From: a bacterium
Lineage (GTDB): Bacteria > Myxococcota_A > Polyangia > Nannocystales > Nannocystaceae
Direction: 5' to 3'
Assembly (NCBI GenBank): GCA_024742475.1
Contig: JANSYI010000002.1
Span: 310,001 to 374,000 of the forward strand
DNA length: 64,000 nt
Shown: positions 42,084-50,472 of the stretch, one piece after another
How positions within the stretch are numbered: the first letter of the stretch is position 1
Layout of the letters: every line of letters begins with the position of its first letter
The notes under the pieces: model-generated
What the model saw: the letters and a program-made list of their open reading frames with translations, nothing else
Databases searched by the model: none
What the model was told of the DNA's origin: nothing
Position numbers and translations under genes: made by a program

Positions 42084-44945
42084 TCAGCGGACGGCAGACG
42101 CGAGCCAGCGATCCACCTCGGCCGCCAGCGTCGCGTCTCGCGGCGTCTGCCGCAACCGAGCCGCCAGCGCCTCGGCACGGGCGCGGGCCTCGTCCGGATC
42201 GCCGTGGGCATGCTCGAGACGCGCGACCGAGAACAGAGCGCTCGCATAGCCTCGCGCCTGAGCACCCTGCCCGAGCACGCCCAAGGCCGCCTTCGCCCGG
42301 GCGAGGTCCTCGGGCGCGGTCTCGGTCTCGGGCTTGAGCGCGAGCGCCCGAAGCTGAAGGTCGGCCCACAGAGGGTGCGATGTGCCGACTACGTCGCCCG
42401 CCTGCGCCGCAGCCTGCTCGAGCTGGGCGCGCCCAACCTCGGGCTCTCCGTTGCGCGCCCGAAACTCGGCCAGAGAGGCGGTGGTGCGAAGGACCATGCG
42501 GATGTCTGGCTCGGGTGACTCGCGAGAGAGCCGCGCCGCATCCTCGTAGGCTCGTCGAGCCGCTTCGGCGTCGCCCAGAGCGTCGAGTGCCGCCCCGACG
42601 AGCTCCCGCGCGCCCGCGGTCACCGGGTGCCCCTCGCCCATCTTTGCCTGAGCGTCGGCGTGAACCGAGACCGCGAGTTCGAACGCCTCGTCGTACCGCT
42701 GCTCATCGAGCAGGAGCCCGACCAGCGACGTGCGGCAGTCGAGGACATAGGGGTGCGTATCGCCGATCCCACGTGCGAGCATTGCGATGCCCCCCCGCAT
42801 CTTCTCTTCGGCGTCAGCGGACCGCCCAACGACCGCGAGCGCTTGCCCCCACTTGTACAGCGCATCCCCGAGATCGGGATGGTCGTCGAACAGGTCGCCG
42901 TAGATGGTCGCGGCCCGTTCGAACAGCGCGACCTGCTCGACCGGGTCGACCGTCGTGACACCCAGGTTGAAGGCCAGCGCCGCGACGTTGTGAGTCTGCG
43001 GGCCGTACTCCGCCTCGGCGAGCGCGAGCGCCTTTGCGAACGCGTCACGAGCGTCGTCCTTGCGCTCGAGATGAAGATGGACCGTGGCCATCTTCCGCAG
43101 CTCTTCAATGCGCTCGCGCGGCGGCAGTGAGTCGTCGCCTTCCATCGCGGACGCCACCTGCTCGAACAGGGCTGCCGCCTGAGCGTGCTGCCCGGCCATG
43201 AAGTGAACGTTGGCCAAGACCCGAAGCAGCGCCGCCGGAGGATCGCTCTTGCCGGCTCGCTCCGCGGCGACCTCTGCATGTCGCGCCCACTCCAACGCTT
43301 CGGCCGGACGAGAGAGCTCTACGCCAACGAGCTCGGTGAGCCGGGTCGCTGCGCTCAGCGCGAGCCGATGATCGGGCAGCGCCAACGCGAGCTGGTATGC
43401 GAGGACCAAGGAATCTTCGGCGAGGGCCGTGTTGCCACGGACGATTTCGACGTCTGCGCGCATCGAGGCCACCCGCGCTTGCAGCGGCTCGTAGCGCAGC
43501 TCTTGTGCTCGCGCGGAGAGCGTGCGTAGGCGCGCCGACGCCTCGTCGTAGCGATCGGCCGTGCGCAGAACCTCGACCTCGGCGAGCTCCGTGTCGGCCT
43601 CGGTGAGAGCAGCGACGATACGAGGCGGCAGCACCCCCGAGGGGCCATCACTGCACGCGGCCTGCGAGGATGCGTGGTGGACAGCGTCCTCGATGCGCGT
43701 GAGCTGTGCGGCGTCGGCCTGGGGAACCGCGTCGAGCAGACGCTCCAAAGACATGTATCGACGACGCAAGCACGCCAGCTCGGTGTCGAGGGCGACCGTG
43801 GCCTCGTCGATGCGCTGCCGCTCGCAGGCAACCGCATAGGCGTCGGCGAGCCCGACCATTTGTGCATCGACCACCTCGTCGAAGACCGGCCACGCGTGGG
43901 CGCGCCCTCGTTCCTCGAACGACGATGCGATGGATGCCCGGCGCTGCGATGACCAGTCGTCGTCTCGGCGGGTTCGTAGAGCTTCGCAGGGCTCGGCGTC
44001 ACCGAGCGCAGGGAAGAGCCCCACGAGGACGACCCCGGCCGCGACCTTCCACCCGACCCAGCCCGTGACGAGCGCGAGCGCGCGAAAGGGTCCGCGGGGT
44101 TTGACCGGCTTGCGGAGCACGTCGAGCAGCGGCGCGAGCGAGGGCCAACGCTGCTGCGGGTCCGGGTGCAGGCCGCGAACGAGCGCGTCGATGATGGGCC
44201 TGGGGACCGAGGTGCGATCGGGCCGGACGAGCCGCTGCCGCTCGGCTGCTCGCCGCATGCCCTCGACCGTGTCCGCGGCGAACGGACGGCCGCCGAAGAG
44301 CGCCTGCCAAAGCGACACGCAGAAGCTGAACTGATCCGAGCGCGGCGTCGCCGCTCGACCGCGGAGGCACTCCGGCGCCATGTAGGTCGGCGTGCCCGCG
44401 AGGCCCCCGCGCTGCCCCCCCGCGGCCACCGTCGCCAAGCCGAAGTCGAGCACGCGGACCCGGCCGTCGCGACCCATGAGCGCATTGGACGGCTTGAAGT
44501 CTCGGTGCACGATGCCGGCCGCGTGGGCGGCATGCAGCCCCTCGCCGGCCTGGACGTACGCGCGCACCGTCTCGACCCAGCCCGGCGTCTCGTCGCTGAG
44601 CCAGTCGCTCAAGGTCGCGCCATCGACGAGCTCCATCGCGATGAATACGCGGCCCGCGTCGACGCCCACCTCGTAGACCTCGATGACGTTGGGGTGGGAC
44701 ACCGACGCCATCGCCCTCGCCTCGCCGAGCAGCGCATCGTGGTCGTCGGCGGACGCGCCGCGAGCCTCTCCGAGGACCTTGATGGCCACGGGGCGCCCCA
44801 ACGTGGGGTCGTAGCCCCGGTAGACCTGGCCCATGCCGCCGGCGCCGATGCGCCCCGCGATGCGATACCGACCGATCTCGGGCGGAAATCCCGAGAAGAG
44901 CCGCCGCGAGAGCGAAGCTCCGACGCGCGCGAGCTCCTGGTCCAC
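42084..44945 (-). CDS. Ser/Thr protein kinase with TPR tail (second paralog)
   Basis: A 953-residue membrane kinase. Kinase domain about 25-290: GAGGMGQVYRGYD, VAIKVLGEA, VHRDFKPSNALMGRDG (HRDFKPxN), LDFGLATVAAGGQRGGLAGT and PTYMAPECLRGR. A membrane segment at about 315-332 (VAAGVVLVGLFPAL) is followed by a Cys-containing helical region and TPR units, as in the kinase at 26.4-29.2 kb. The two kinases share layout but differ in sequence, so they probably answer different signals. GTG 44945 is the start; TACGTT (44957-44952) ends 6 nt upstream, suggesting a leaderless mRNA. Divergent from the Glu/Pro-rich protein gene. Confidence 0.88.
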   Translation of the reverse strand: MDQELARVGASLSRRLFSGFPPEIGRYRIAGRIGAGGMGQVYRGYDPTLGRPVAIKVLGEARGASADDHDALLGEARAMASVSHPNVIEVYEVGVDAGRVFIAMELVDGATLSDWLSDETPGWVETVRAYVQAGEGLHAAHAAGIVHRDFKPSNALMGRDGRVRVLDFGLATVAAGGQRGGLAGTPTYMAPECLRGRAATPRSDQFSFCVSLWQALFGGRPFAADTVEGMRRAAERQRLVRPDRTSVPRPIIDALVRGLHPDPQQRWPSLAPLLDVLRKPVKPRGPFRALALVTGWVGWKVAAGVVLVGLFPALGDAEPCEALRTRRDDDWSSQRRASIASSFEERGRAHAWPVFDEVVDAQMVGLADAYAVACERQRIDEATVALDTELACLRRRYMSLERLLDAVPQADAAQLTRIEDAVHHASSQAACSDGPSGVLPPRIVAALTEADTELAEVEVLRTADRYDEASARLRTLSARAQELRYEPLQARVASMRADVEIVRGNTALAEDSLVLAYQLALALPDHRLALSAATRLTELVGVELSRPAEALEWARHAEVAAERAGKSDPPAALLRVLANVHFMAGQHAQAAALFEQVASAMEGDDSLPPRERIEELRKMATVHLHLERKDDARDAFAKALALAEAEYGPQTHNVAALAFNLGVTTVDPVEQVALFERAATIYGDLFDDHPDLGDALYKWGQALAVVGRSADAEEKMRGGIAMLARGIGDTHPYVLDCRTSLVGLLLDEQRYDEAFELAVSVHADAQAKMGEGHPVTAGARELVGAALDALGDAEAARRAYEDAARLSRESPEPDIRMVLRTTASLAEFRARNGEPEVGRAQLEQAAAQAGDVVGTSHPLWADLQLRALALKPETETAPEDLARAKAALGVLGQGAQARGYASALFSVARLEHAHGDPDEARARAEALAARLRQTPRDATLAAEVDRWLASAVR

Positions 44946-44951
44946 GGCCGA

Positions 44952-45063
44952 AACGTAGCAGCCCGCGGGCGCAGGCGCTGGATCGGAGCCGCGGGAGGGT
45001 CGGATCACGGTCCAGCGGGCGTGTCCCCCCGCACTTTGCGGGAACGAAGAGCGCGGGTAGGAT
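44952..45063. promoter_or_regulatory. Divergent -10 elements for the kinase and the Glu/Pro-repeat gene
   Basis: Leftward TACGTT (44957-44952) ends 6 nt before the kinase GTG; rightward TAGGAT (45058-45063) ends 8 nt before the GTG at 45072. Neither gene has a Shine-Dalgarno. Confidence 0.4.
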
Positions 45064-45071
45064 GCGCCCCC

Positions 45072-45728
45072 GTGCTCGTCCGCCTCCTCCACGGCGCCCT
45101 CGCGCTCAGTCTCGCGACCGAACCCGCCGCTGCGGGCGACGAGCCCGTGCCCACCGAGCGCGACGACGACTCCAGCGCCACGCCCCCCTCCGACGCGTCC
45201 GAGCCAGAGCCAGAGCCAGAGTCCGCCCAGCCGGAGACGGAGACGGATCCCGCGCCCGAGCCAGACCCCGCCACTCCAGAGCCAGAGCCAGAGCCAGAGC
45301 CAACGCCAGAGCCAGAGCCGGAGTCCGAAGCCGCCGTCCCACCCGTCGTCGCCACCGAGCCACCCCGGCCCGTCATCGGCCCCCCATCCAGCGGCCGCAA
45401 GGGCGACCTCGTCAGCAAGGCCCTGCTCGGCGGCGGCATCGCGTCGCTCACCTTGACCGCAGGCTTGGTCGGCACGAGCGCGTGGGCCTGGACCGAGAGC
45501 AACCGGGCCGAACGCGCGTCCAAGAACCTCACGGACGACCCACAGGCCGACGCCCAAGACCGCCGCGACCAGATGCGCACGATCGGCCTCATCACGACCG
45601 GTGCAGCCGCGCTCTATGGCACCACGGGCGTCGTGCTGCTGCTGCTGCGGGCACGCGATCGCAGGCCTGCGCCGCGCACCGTGCTCGCGCCGAGCCCGGG
45701 CGGACTCAGCCTCACCGGCCGCTTCTGA
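45072..45728 (+). CDS. Exported protein with Glu-Pro repeats and C-terminal membrane segments
   Basis: A 218-residue protein. A signal-like start (VLVRLLHGALALSLATEPAAA) precedes a Glu/Pro-rich stretch of about 90 residues (PEPEPEPTPEPEPE) that forms an extended rod, then two membrane segments at about 130-150 and 178-195. The repeat is also visible in DNA as runs of gagcca. Such rods span the periplasm in TonB-like proteins, but no TonB C-terminal domain is present. The longer frame upstream is antisense to the kinase and is not coding. Function unknown. Confidence 0.6.
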   Translation: MLVRLLHGALALSLATEPAAAGDEPVPTERDDDSSATPPSDASEPEPEPESAQPETETDPAPEPDPATPEPEPEPEPTPEPEPESEAAVPPVVATEPPRPVIGPPSSGRKGDLVSKALLGGGIASLTLTAGLVGTSAWAWTESNRAERASKNLTDDPQADAQDRRDQMRTIGLITTGAAALYGTTGVVLLLLRARDRRPAPRTVLAPSPGGLSLTGRF

Positions 45729-45746
45729 GCGGCCTCTCGGGGAGCA

Positions 45747-46367
45747 CTACTCCTCGGGCACGTCGTCGACGTCGGGCACGACTTCGAAGGTGGTCGAGAG
45801 CCGGTTGGTCCGCTCGCTTCCCTCGCGTCGCGCCTGCACCTCGACCGTCCACTCCCCGAACTCGTCGAGCCTCACGCCGAACGTCGCGATGAGCACGCCG
45901 CGCGTGTACCCGGCGAGGTGGTCGGCAATCGTGATGTCGTCGATCGACCGGTTGAAGCGCTCAGCCGTCAGCTCGCAAATCGAAGGCCCCACGCTCTCCG
46001 ACTCGTCGCTTGCGAACGTGCACGTGAAGCCGTCTCGAAACAGTGTCACCTCCTCCAAACAGGGGGGCTTCTCCTCACCTTCGCAGTCTCCCTCCCTCTC
46101 CACGACGTAGGACTCTTGGAGCACTTCGCCCGATGGAGACGTCACGTAGACCCAGACCGCATCGATGGCGCCCTCGTCATCCTCGAACGCGAAGCGGGCC
46201 GAGATCGCGGGTTCCCCCCGCGGGACCCGGGTCTCGCTGAGCACGAGCTCTTCGCACTCGGGGCAGTCTTCGGTCCCGACCCCACGCAGGCGCGGAGGGT
46301 ACTCGTACGTTTCGCAGCCGGCGCTCGTCAGCACGCACCCGGCGATGATCAGTTCACGCATGCGCAT
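45747..46367 (-). CDS. Putative lipoprotein
   Basis: A 206-residue lipoprotein: signal MRMRELIIAGCVLTSAGC (lipobox TSAGC, Cys18). The mature part is an Ig-like or beta-sandwich domain with several Cys (CPEC, CEGEEKPPC, CTFASD) and many acidic residues. Its ATG directly follows the cytochrome c stop (46368) with no gap, so it is in an operon with that gene and may bind or position the cytochrome. No family identified. Confidence 0.65.
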   Translation of the reverse strand: MRMRELIIAGCVLTSAGCETYEYPPRLRGVGTEDCPECEELVLSETRVPRGEPAISARFAFEDDEGAIDAVWVYVTSPSGEVLQESYVVEREGDCEGEEKPPCLEEVTLFRDGFTCTFASDESESVGPSICELTAERFNRSIDDITIADHLAGYTRGVLIATFGVRLDEFGEWTVEVQARREGSERTNRLSTTFEVVPDVDDVPEE

Positions 46368-47018
46368 CTACTTGCCCAGGCTCCGCGAGTAGGCCGAAAC
46401 CGCGTCGATCTCCTCGGCGGTCAGCTTCGTCTTGAACGACTTCATCTTGGTCCCGGGCTCGCCGTTGGTGACGATGTCCTTGATCTTCGACAGCGACCAC
46501 CGACCCTTCCAGCCCGGCTCCTTCCACGACTCGATGTCGTGCTTCTGGGCGAGCTTGGTGTCGGCCGCTCCCGAGACGCCGTGGCAACTCTTGCACTTCT
46601 TGAGGTAGATCGCCTTACCGTCCGCGGTGCTTGCCGCGGGCTTGGCATCGTCCTTCTTGGGCGCGCCTGCAGTGGGCTTCGGCTTCGGCTTCGGCTTCGG
46701 CGCGCCGGCCTTCGCCTTGGTGTCTGCCGCAGCTGGCTCGGCGACGTCCTCGGCATCGGCGGCGGCGGGCGACTCCTCCGCCTCGGCGGGCTTCACTTCT
46801 GGCTTCTCCGCCGGCTTCACTTCTGGCTTCTCCGCCGGCTTCGCGTCAGCGGGCTTCTGTGCCGGGGTCGCCTCATCGGTCTTGGGTGCATCCTTCTCCT
46901 TCGCCTTGGTCGCCTCGTTCCCGGTGGCGTTGTCCGAGCCGCCGTCGCAGGCGGGCGCGAGAAGAGCGAAGCTCAGCGAGAGCGGAAGAAGTCGACAGAG
47001 CGTCTGGCGTGCGTTCAC
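46368..47018 (-). CDS. Lipoprotein c-type cytochrome
   Basis: A 216-residue lipoprotein cytochrome: signal ending LLAPAC (Cys24), then a long Lys/Ala/Pro/Glu linker of some 100 residues that includes two 24-bp DNA repeats encoding KPEVKPAE (46788-46836), and a C-terminal class I cytochrome c domain with CKSCH haem site (KKCKSCHGVSG) and likely Met ligand in GTKMKSF. It probably carries electrons at the membrane face. The divergent gene encodes a sulfite-oxidase-like molybdoenzyme, so it may be the electron acceptor of that enzyme, or the two may simply be adjacent. Confidence 0.82.
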   Translation of the reverse strand: MNARQTLCRLLPLSLSFALLAPACDGGSDNATGNEATKAKEKDAPKTDEATPAQKPADAKPAEKPEVKPAEKPEVKPAEAEESPAAADAEDVAEPAAADTKAKAGAPKPKPKPKPTAGAPKKDDAKPAASTADGKAIYLKKCKSCHGVSGAADTKLAQKHDIESWKEPGWKGRWSLSKIKDIVTNGEPGTKMKSFKTKLTAEEIDAVSAYSRSLGK

Positions 47019-47183
47019 GGATCGAGGAAACTCCTGCGGGCGTTTCTTACCAGACCACCAACGCGTGACGCGGCATGGCGTTCCGCGCTTTCGATCGAGC
47101 GAGCTGCAACTGCGCGAAGTTCGGCGGGTTTTCGGCGGTCATTTTTGCGCTGTTGGCGGTTTGGCGGGGTCGCGACCACCTGC

Positions 47184-47189
47184 TAGCGT
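47184..47189 (+). promoter_or_regulatory. Putative -10 element (TAGCGT) for the molybdoenzyme gene
   Basis: GC-TAGCGT lies 23 nt before the ATG at 47213 and 16 bp after TTGGCG (47162-47167). The rest of the 194-nt divergent gap holds no other recognised element. Confidence 0.3.
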
Positions 47190-47212
47190 GCCGCCCGGGT
47201 TGCAGGACCCTC

Positions 47213-48379
47213 ATGAGCACGCGTAGCCCCACGATCGACTCGACCACCGCCCCGTCGGAGCCGGCCAGCGCCGCCCTCGCGCGTCCGCCCGAGGAGCTGG
47301 AGCTGCGCCCACTCGAGGGCATGGCGCGCTGGCTCGGGCGCATCCTCCATCCGATTGCGTTCCGCATGGTGAGCATGGTCGAGCAGCCGCTCGGCACGAT
47401 GTCCGGCCCCCTCAGCCCGGTGAAGGGCTACTTCCGCCGCGACCGACACCGACACCCCAAGGTCGACGCCCAGACCTATCGGCTCAAGGTCACCGGCGTC
47501 GCCAAACCCCGCGAGTTCACCCTCGAAGATCTGCAGGCGCTCCCGTGGGAGAACCGCGTCCTGGTCATGGAGTGCGCCGGCAACGGCAATCACATGATGG
47601 GGTCGGCGGGCCTCATCGGACAGGCCAAGTGGTCGGGCCCCTCACTGAAGACGATCCTCGACGCATGCGGAGGGCCTGGCGACGCCACGCACTTCGCCTG
47701 TCACGGCCTGGACCCCATCCCGTTGATTCGCAAGGGCTACCACTATGGGCTCTCGCTCGACGAGTACACGCGCTCGCGTGCCCTACTGGCGCTGCGCATG
47801 AACGGAGAGCCGCTTCCGCGCCCTCGAGGGTTTCCGGTCCGCCTCGTCGTCCCCGGCATCTACTCGATGTCGCACGTCAAATGGCTCGGCCACATCGAAG
47901 GCAAGACCAAGCCCCACATGGGCGTGCACAACCGCTTCGTCTTCGTGAACAAGCGGAAGACGCCCGAGGGGAAGTGGGTCAAGGAGCAGGCGCGATGGAT
48001 CGGGCTCAAGTCGATGGTGACCCGCTGCCTGCGTGACGGCGACGACTGGCTCCTCACCGGCTGGGCCTGGGGCGCCGGCAAGACGATCGCTTCGGTCAGC
48101 GTGAGCGTCGATGGGGGCAAGACCTGGGACGACGCCGAACTCGAGCCCCCCTCGGCACACTTCGGTGAAGCCGAGGGGCTGAGCGACGCCGACCTGGAGC
48201 ATGCATGGTCCGTTTGGACCTATCGCTGGCGAGCCCCCGCCGCGGGCGAGTACGTCATCGCGTCTCGCGCGTTCGCCGAGGACGGCGAGGCGCAGCGGCT
48301 CGAGGAGGATCCCGCCGTCAAGGGCCACTTCAACCAGACGCGCGTAAAGTGGCGCCAGGTCGAGGTTCCCGCCCGTTGA
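47213..48379 (+). CDS. Sulfite oxidase-like molybdopterin oxidoreductase
   Basis: A 388-residue enzyme of the sulfite oxidase superfamily binding molybdopterin. The conserved Cys ligand to Mo is in VMECAGNG (Cys121). ARWIGLKSMVTRCL and the C-terminal Mo-co dimerisation domain (ASVSVSVDGGKTWDDAELEP; YRWRAP) are present. No signal peptide is seen at the ATG 47213 or upstream, so unlike SorA it may act in the cytosol, or the N-terminus (MSTRSPTIDSTTAPSEP) is simply a soluble extension. AGGA lies 7 nt before the ATG. The substrate need not be sulfite. The divergent cytochrome c gene could supply an electron acceptor. Confidence 0.85.
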   Translation: MSTRSPTIDSTTAPSEPASAALARPPEELELRPLEGMARWLGRILHPIAFRMVSMVEQPLGTMSGPLSPVKGYFRRDRHRHPKVDAQTYRLKVTGVAKPREFTLEDLQALPWENRVLVMECAGNGNHMMGSAGLIGQAKWSGPSLKTILDACGGPGDATHFACHGLDPIPLIRKGYHYGLSLDEYTRSRALLALRMNGEPLPRPRGFPVRLVVPGIYSMSHVKWLGHIEGKTKPHMGVHNRFVFVNKRKTPEGKWVKEQARWIGLKSMVTRCLRDGDDWLLTGWAWGAGKTIASVSVSVDGGKTWDDAELEPPSAHFGEAEGLSDADLEHAWSVWTYRWRAPAAGEYVIASRAFAEDGEAQRLEEDPAVKGHFNQTRVKWRQVEVPAR

Positions 48380-48458
48380 GCCACGGACTCCCCGAGGGCT
48401 GGGCAACGACCAACTTTTCTTCGCCGCACGATGCAAACTTCGGCGTCGGGGATCGTCG

Positions 48459-48488
48459 TTGACAACGGCGAGCGGCGGACCCTAGCGT
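48459..48488 (+). promoter_or_regulatory. Promoter-like pair upstream of the Lys-rich membrane protein
   Basis: TTGACA (48459-48464), an 18-bp spacer and TAGCGT (48483-48488), 25 nt before the ATG at 48514; the clearest -35/-10 pair in the window. Confidence 0.5.
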
Positions 48489-48513
48489 CGTCTCGCACCC
48501 GGAGCTCTACGCG

Positions 48514-49314
48514 ATGTGGGAAATCCTCGTAATTCTTCTGACTGAAGGCCTCGACCCCGGACTCATCGTTGCGATGACCGGCGTGCTCGTCGCTGGTCTC
48601 GCTGCGGTCCTCGGTATCTGGATGGAGCGCGATCACAGCAAGCCGCCGCGCTACGCCTACGCGCTGTCGGCTCTCATCCTGCTCGCCACCGTCGTCAGCG
48701 TCATGCAGTCGTACCTCGACGCCAAAGCCGGCGAGAAGATGGAAGAAGACATGGCCCGGATGCTCCAGCGGATGGACGAGATCGCGGCCAACTCCGACGA
48801 CCCGGCGCTGCAGGAGCTCATCGCCGGCGAGCTCGCGGCCCAATCTCGCGCAAACCCCGACGTCGTCCAGAAGCTTGCGCAGCGCGTGGCGGACGAGGGG
48901 GGCGACCCCACCGAGATGCTCGGTCGCCACATGGACGCCAGCGAGGTGGAGAGCGTCAGCCGCAAGGGCCTGATGAAGGTCAAGAAGCCCAAGAAGAACA
49001 AGGCCAAGAAGAAGAAGGCCGGCAAGAAGGGCAAGAAGGGCAAGGCCGGCAAGAAGGGCAAGGCCGGCAAGAAGGGAAAGGCCGGCAAGAAGGGCAAGGC
49101 CGGCAAGAAGGGCAAGGCCGGCAAGAAGGGCAAGGCCGGAAAGAAGGGCAAGGCCGGCAAGGCCGGCAAGAAGGGCAAGGCCGGAAAGAAGGGCAAGGCC
49201 GGCAAGGCCGGGAACGCCGCCGGCAAGAAGGGCAAATCCGGCAAGAAGGGAAAGGCCGGCAAGAAGGGCAAGCCTGGCAAGAAGGGCAAGAAGGGCAAGA
49301 AGGGCAAGAAGTAG
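48514..49314 (+). CDS. Membrane protein with Lys/Gly/Ala repeat tail
   Basis: A 266-residue protein. The first 65 residues hold two membrane segments (GLIVAMTGVLVAGLAAVLGI; YALSALILLATVVSVM). A soluble helical region of about 90 residues follows (GEKMEEDMARMLQRMDEIAA; VVQKLAQRVADE). The last 105 residues consist almost entirely of units such as KKGKAG, with about 55 Lys and no acidic residues. The tail would be cytosolic or nucleoid-facing if the N-terminus is outside; the topology is not settled. Such tails resemble histone H1 and could bind DNA, RNA or an acidic partner such as the two acidic-tail proteins at 25-26 kb. A good terminator follows. Confidence 0.72.
   Translation: MWEILVILLTEGLDPGLIVAMTGVLVAGLAAVLGIWMERDHSKPPRYAYALSALILLATVVSVMQSYLDAKAGEKMEEDMARMLQRMDEIAANSDDPALQELIAGELAAQSRANPDVVQKLAQRVADEGGDPTEMLGRHMDASEVESVSRKGLMKVKKPKKNKAKKKKAGKKGKKGKAGKKGKAGKKGKAGKKGKAGKKGKAGKKGKAGKKGKAGKAGKKGKAGKKGKAGKAGNAAGKKGKSGKKGKAGKKGKPGKKGKKGKKGKK
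49009..49311 (+). repeat. Tandem coding repeat: aagaagggcaaggcc units
   Basis: About 18 near-identical 12-18 bp units encoding KKGKAG/KKGK. It is all in frame and has no spacer structure, so not CRISPR. The number of units is likely to vary by slippage. Confidence 0.8.
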
Positions 49315-49342
49315 CCCGGCAGCGACAATCGCCCCTCCCCCA

Positions 49343-49379
49343 GAAGGGACCGCACCACACCGCGGTCCCTTCTTCTTTT
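49343..49379 (+). terminator. Intrinsic terminator after the Lys-rich protein gene
   Basis: GAAGGGACCGC / GCGGTCCCTTC (11 bp, 8-nt loop) followed by TTCTTTT. The most convincing factor-independent terminator in the window; it also lies 15 nt beyond the 3' end of the convergent gene at 49394 and may serve both. Confidence 0.75.
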
Positions 49380-49393
49380 GGTGGCCGGACGCC

Positions 49394-50461
49394 TCAGCGC
49401 AGGGAATAGACCAGGTTCTTGCAGCCTGCGCTCGCGCAGGCTCGTTTCACTCCGTCGACCAGCGACGGCGAAACGACGAACTTCCGGTCCTTGTACACGC
49501 GGAAGGGGTGGCGCTCACGCAGCGTCACATAGCGAGCGCGCTCGACGTCTCGAATCCCTTCGGACAGCAGAGGATGAAAGGGGTCGTTGCTCTTCTCCTC
49601 ACGAACGTCGAGGGCAGCGACGTCCGTCGCGAACGAAGCGAGCATCAAGGTGTCCTGCGCGTGTGCTGCCCGTGCAGCGGACCACGCCTCGTCAGTCGCG
49701 TCGGCCTTCGACTCGAGCACCGTCGCGACGCCTGCCTCGAAGGGGATCGCGAAACGCACCGGACCGAGGATGCCCCGCTGCACCCGCTCGACGTGTACGC
49801 CCTCGAGCTCGTGAAGCCGGATGAAGAGCGTCTCGGCATCGTAGGACGCGAACCGGTAGACCATGCCGCGGAGGGCTTCGGTGCCAGACGCGACCTCGCC
49901 GTGCGTGTCGAGATCGACGAGCTTGTGCGACCAGACGCTCGCGGTCTGGGTCAGCTCGATCACCACGCGCAGGTAGGCTCCGGAGCCGTCGAGCTTGGTG
50001 AGTTCGACCCGGAAACTCGCGCGCGACGAGGCGGGTTCGTGGCGGCGCAGCAGGACGCGGTGCTCATCGACCGGCGCCAAGGCGCTCTTCTGGAGCAGCT
50101 CGTAGTAGCGACGCTTCGACGCGAGCCGGGCGAACACCTCGGCCTGGTCACGCTTGGCATCGAGCGAGGCTTGATCTTCGTAGCCGACGAGCGCGTCCTC
50201 CCCCACGCCCTTGTCCGCGAGGGGGCGGGTGAAGCTGGCCATGTTGGGCAACCCCGACCGCGAGTCGAGATAGATCCCATCGTACAGGCCATGGTGCGCG
50301 TCGGCATGCAGCGCACGGAGCGTGCCCTCGAGCTGTCGCCGCTCGGGGAACGTCTTGTTGAGCCGCGCTACTCGAACGCAGCGAGAGAGCAGCCCCAGGT
50401 AGGTCGAGGAGACGGGCTCGAGCAGGTGCTGGGTATGGAGCGCGACGAGGTTCGCGGACAT
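49394..50461 (-). CDS. Conserved-looking protein of unknown function
   Basis: A 355-residue soluble protein with no recognised motif. Residues about 20-130 are helical and rich in Arg and Leu (RCVRVARLNKTFPERRQLEG). Residues 130-230 look like beta-strands (RVELTKLDGSGAYLRVVIEL; LFIRLHELEGVHVERVQRGI). A C-terminal helical part ends in two Cys (CASAGC). It is the third gene of a leftward operon after the PPC and coiled-coil protein genes, 11 nt after the coiled-coil stop. An association with the coiled-coil protein is likely; no function is proposed. Confidence 0.65.
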   Translation of the reverse strand: MSANLVALHTQHLLEPVSSTYLGLLSRCVRVARLNKTFPERRQLEGTLRALHADAHHGLYDGIYLDSRSGLPNMASFTRPLADKGVGEDALVGYEDQASLDAKRDQAEVFARLASKRRYYELLQKSALAPVDEHRVLLRRHEPASSRASFRVELTKLDGSGAYLRVVIELTQTASVWSHKLVDLDTHGEVASGTEALRGMVYRFASYDAETLFIRLHELEGVHVERVQRGILGPVRFAIPFEAGVATVLESKADATDEAWSAARAAHAQDTLMLASFATDVAALDVREEKSNDPFHPLLSEGIRDVERARYVTLRERHPFRVYKDRKFVVSPSLVDGVKRACASAGCKNLVYSLR

Positions 50462-50472
50462 CGCCCCGCTCC

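Noticed and set aside
49009..49311. Periodic short repeats suggesting a CRISPR array
   Set aside because: Units are 12-18 bp, directly adjacent, in frame and encode KKGKAG; no unique spacers and no cas genes.
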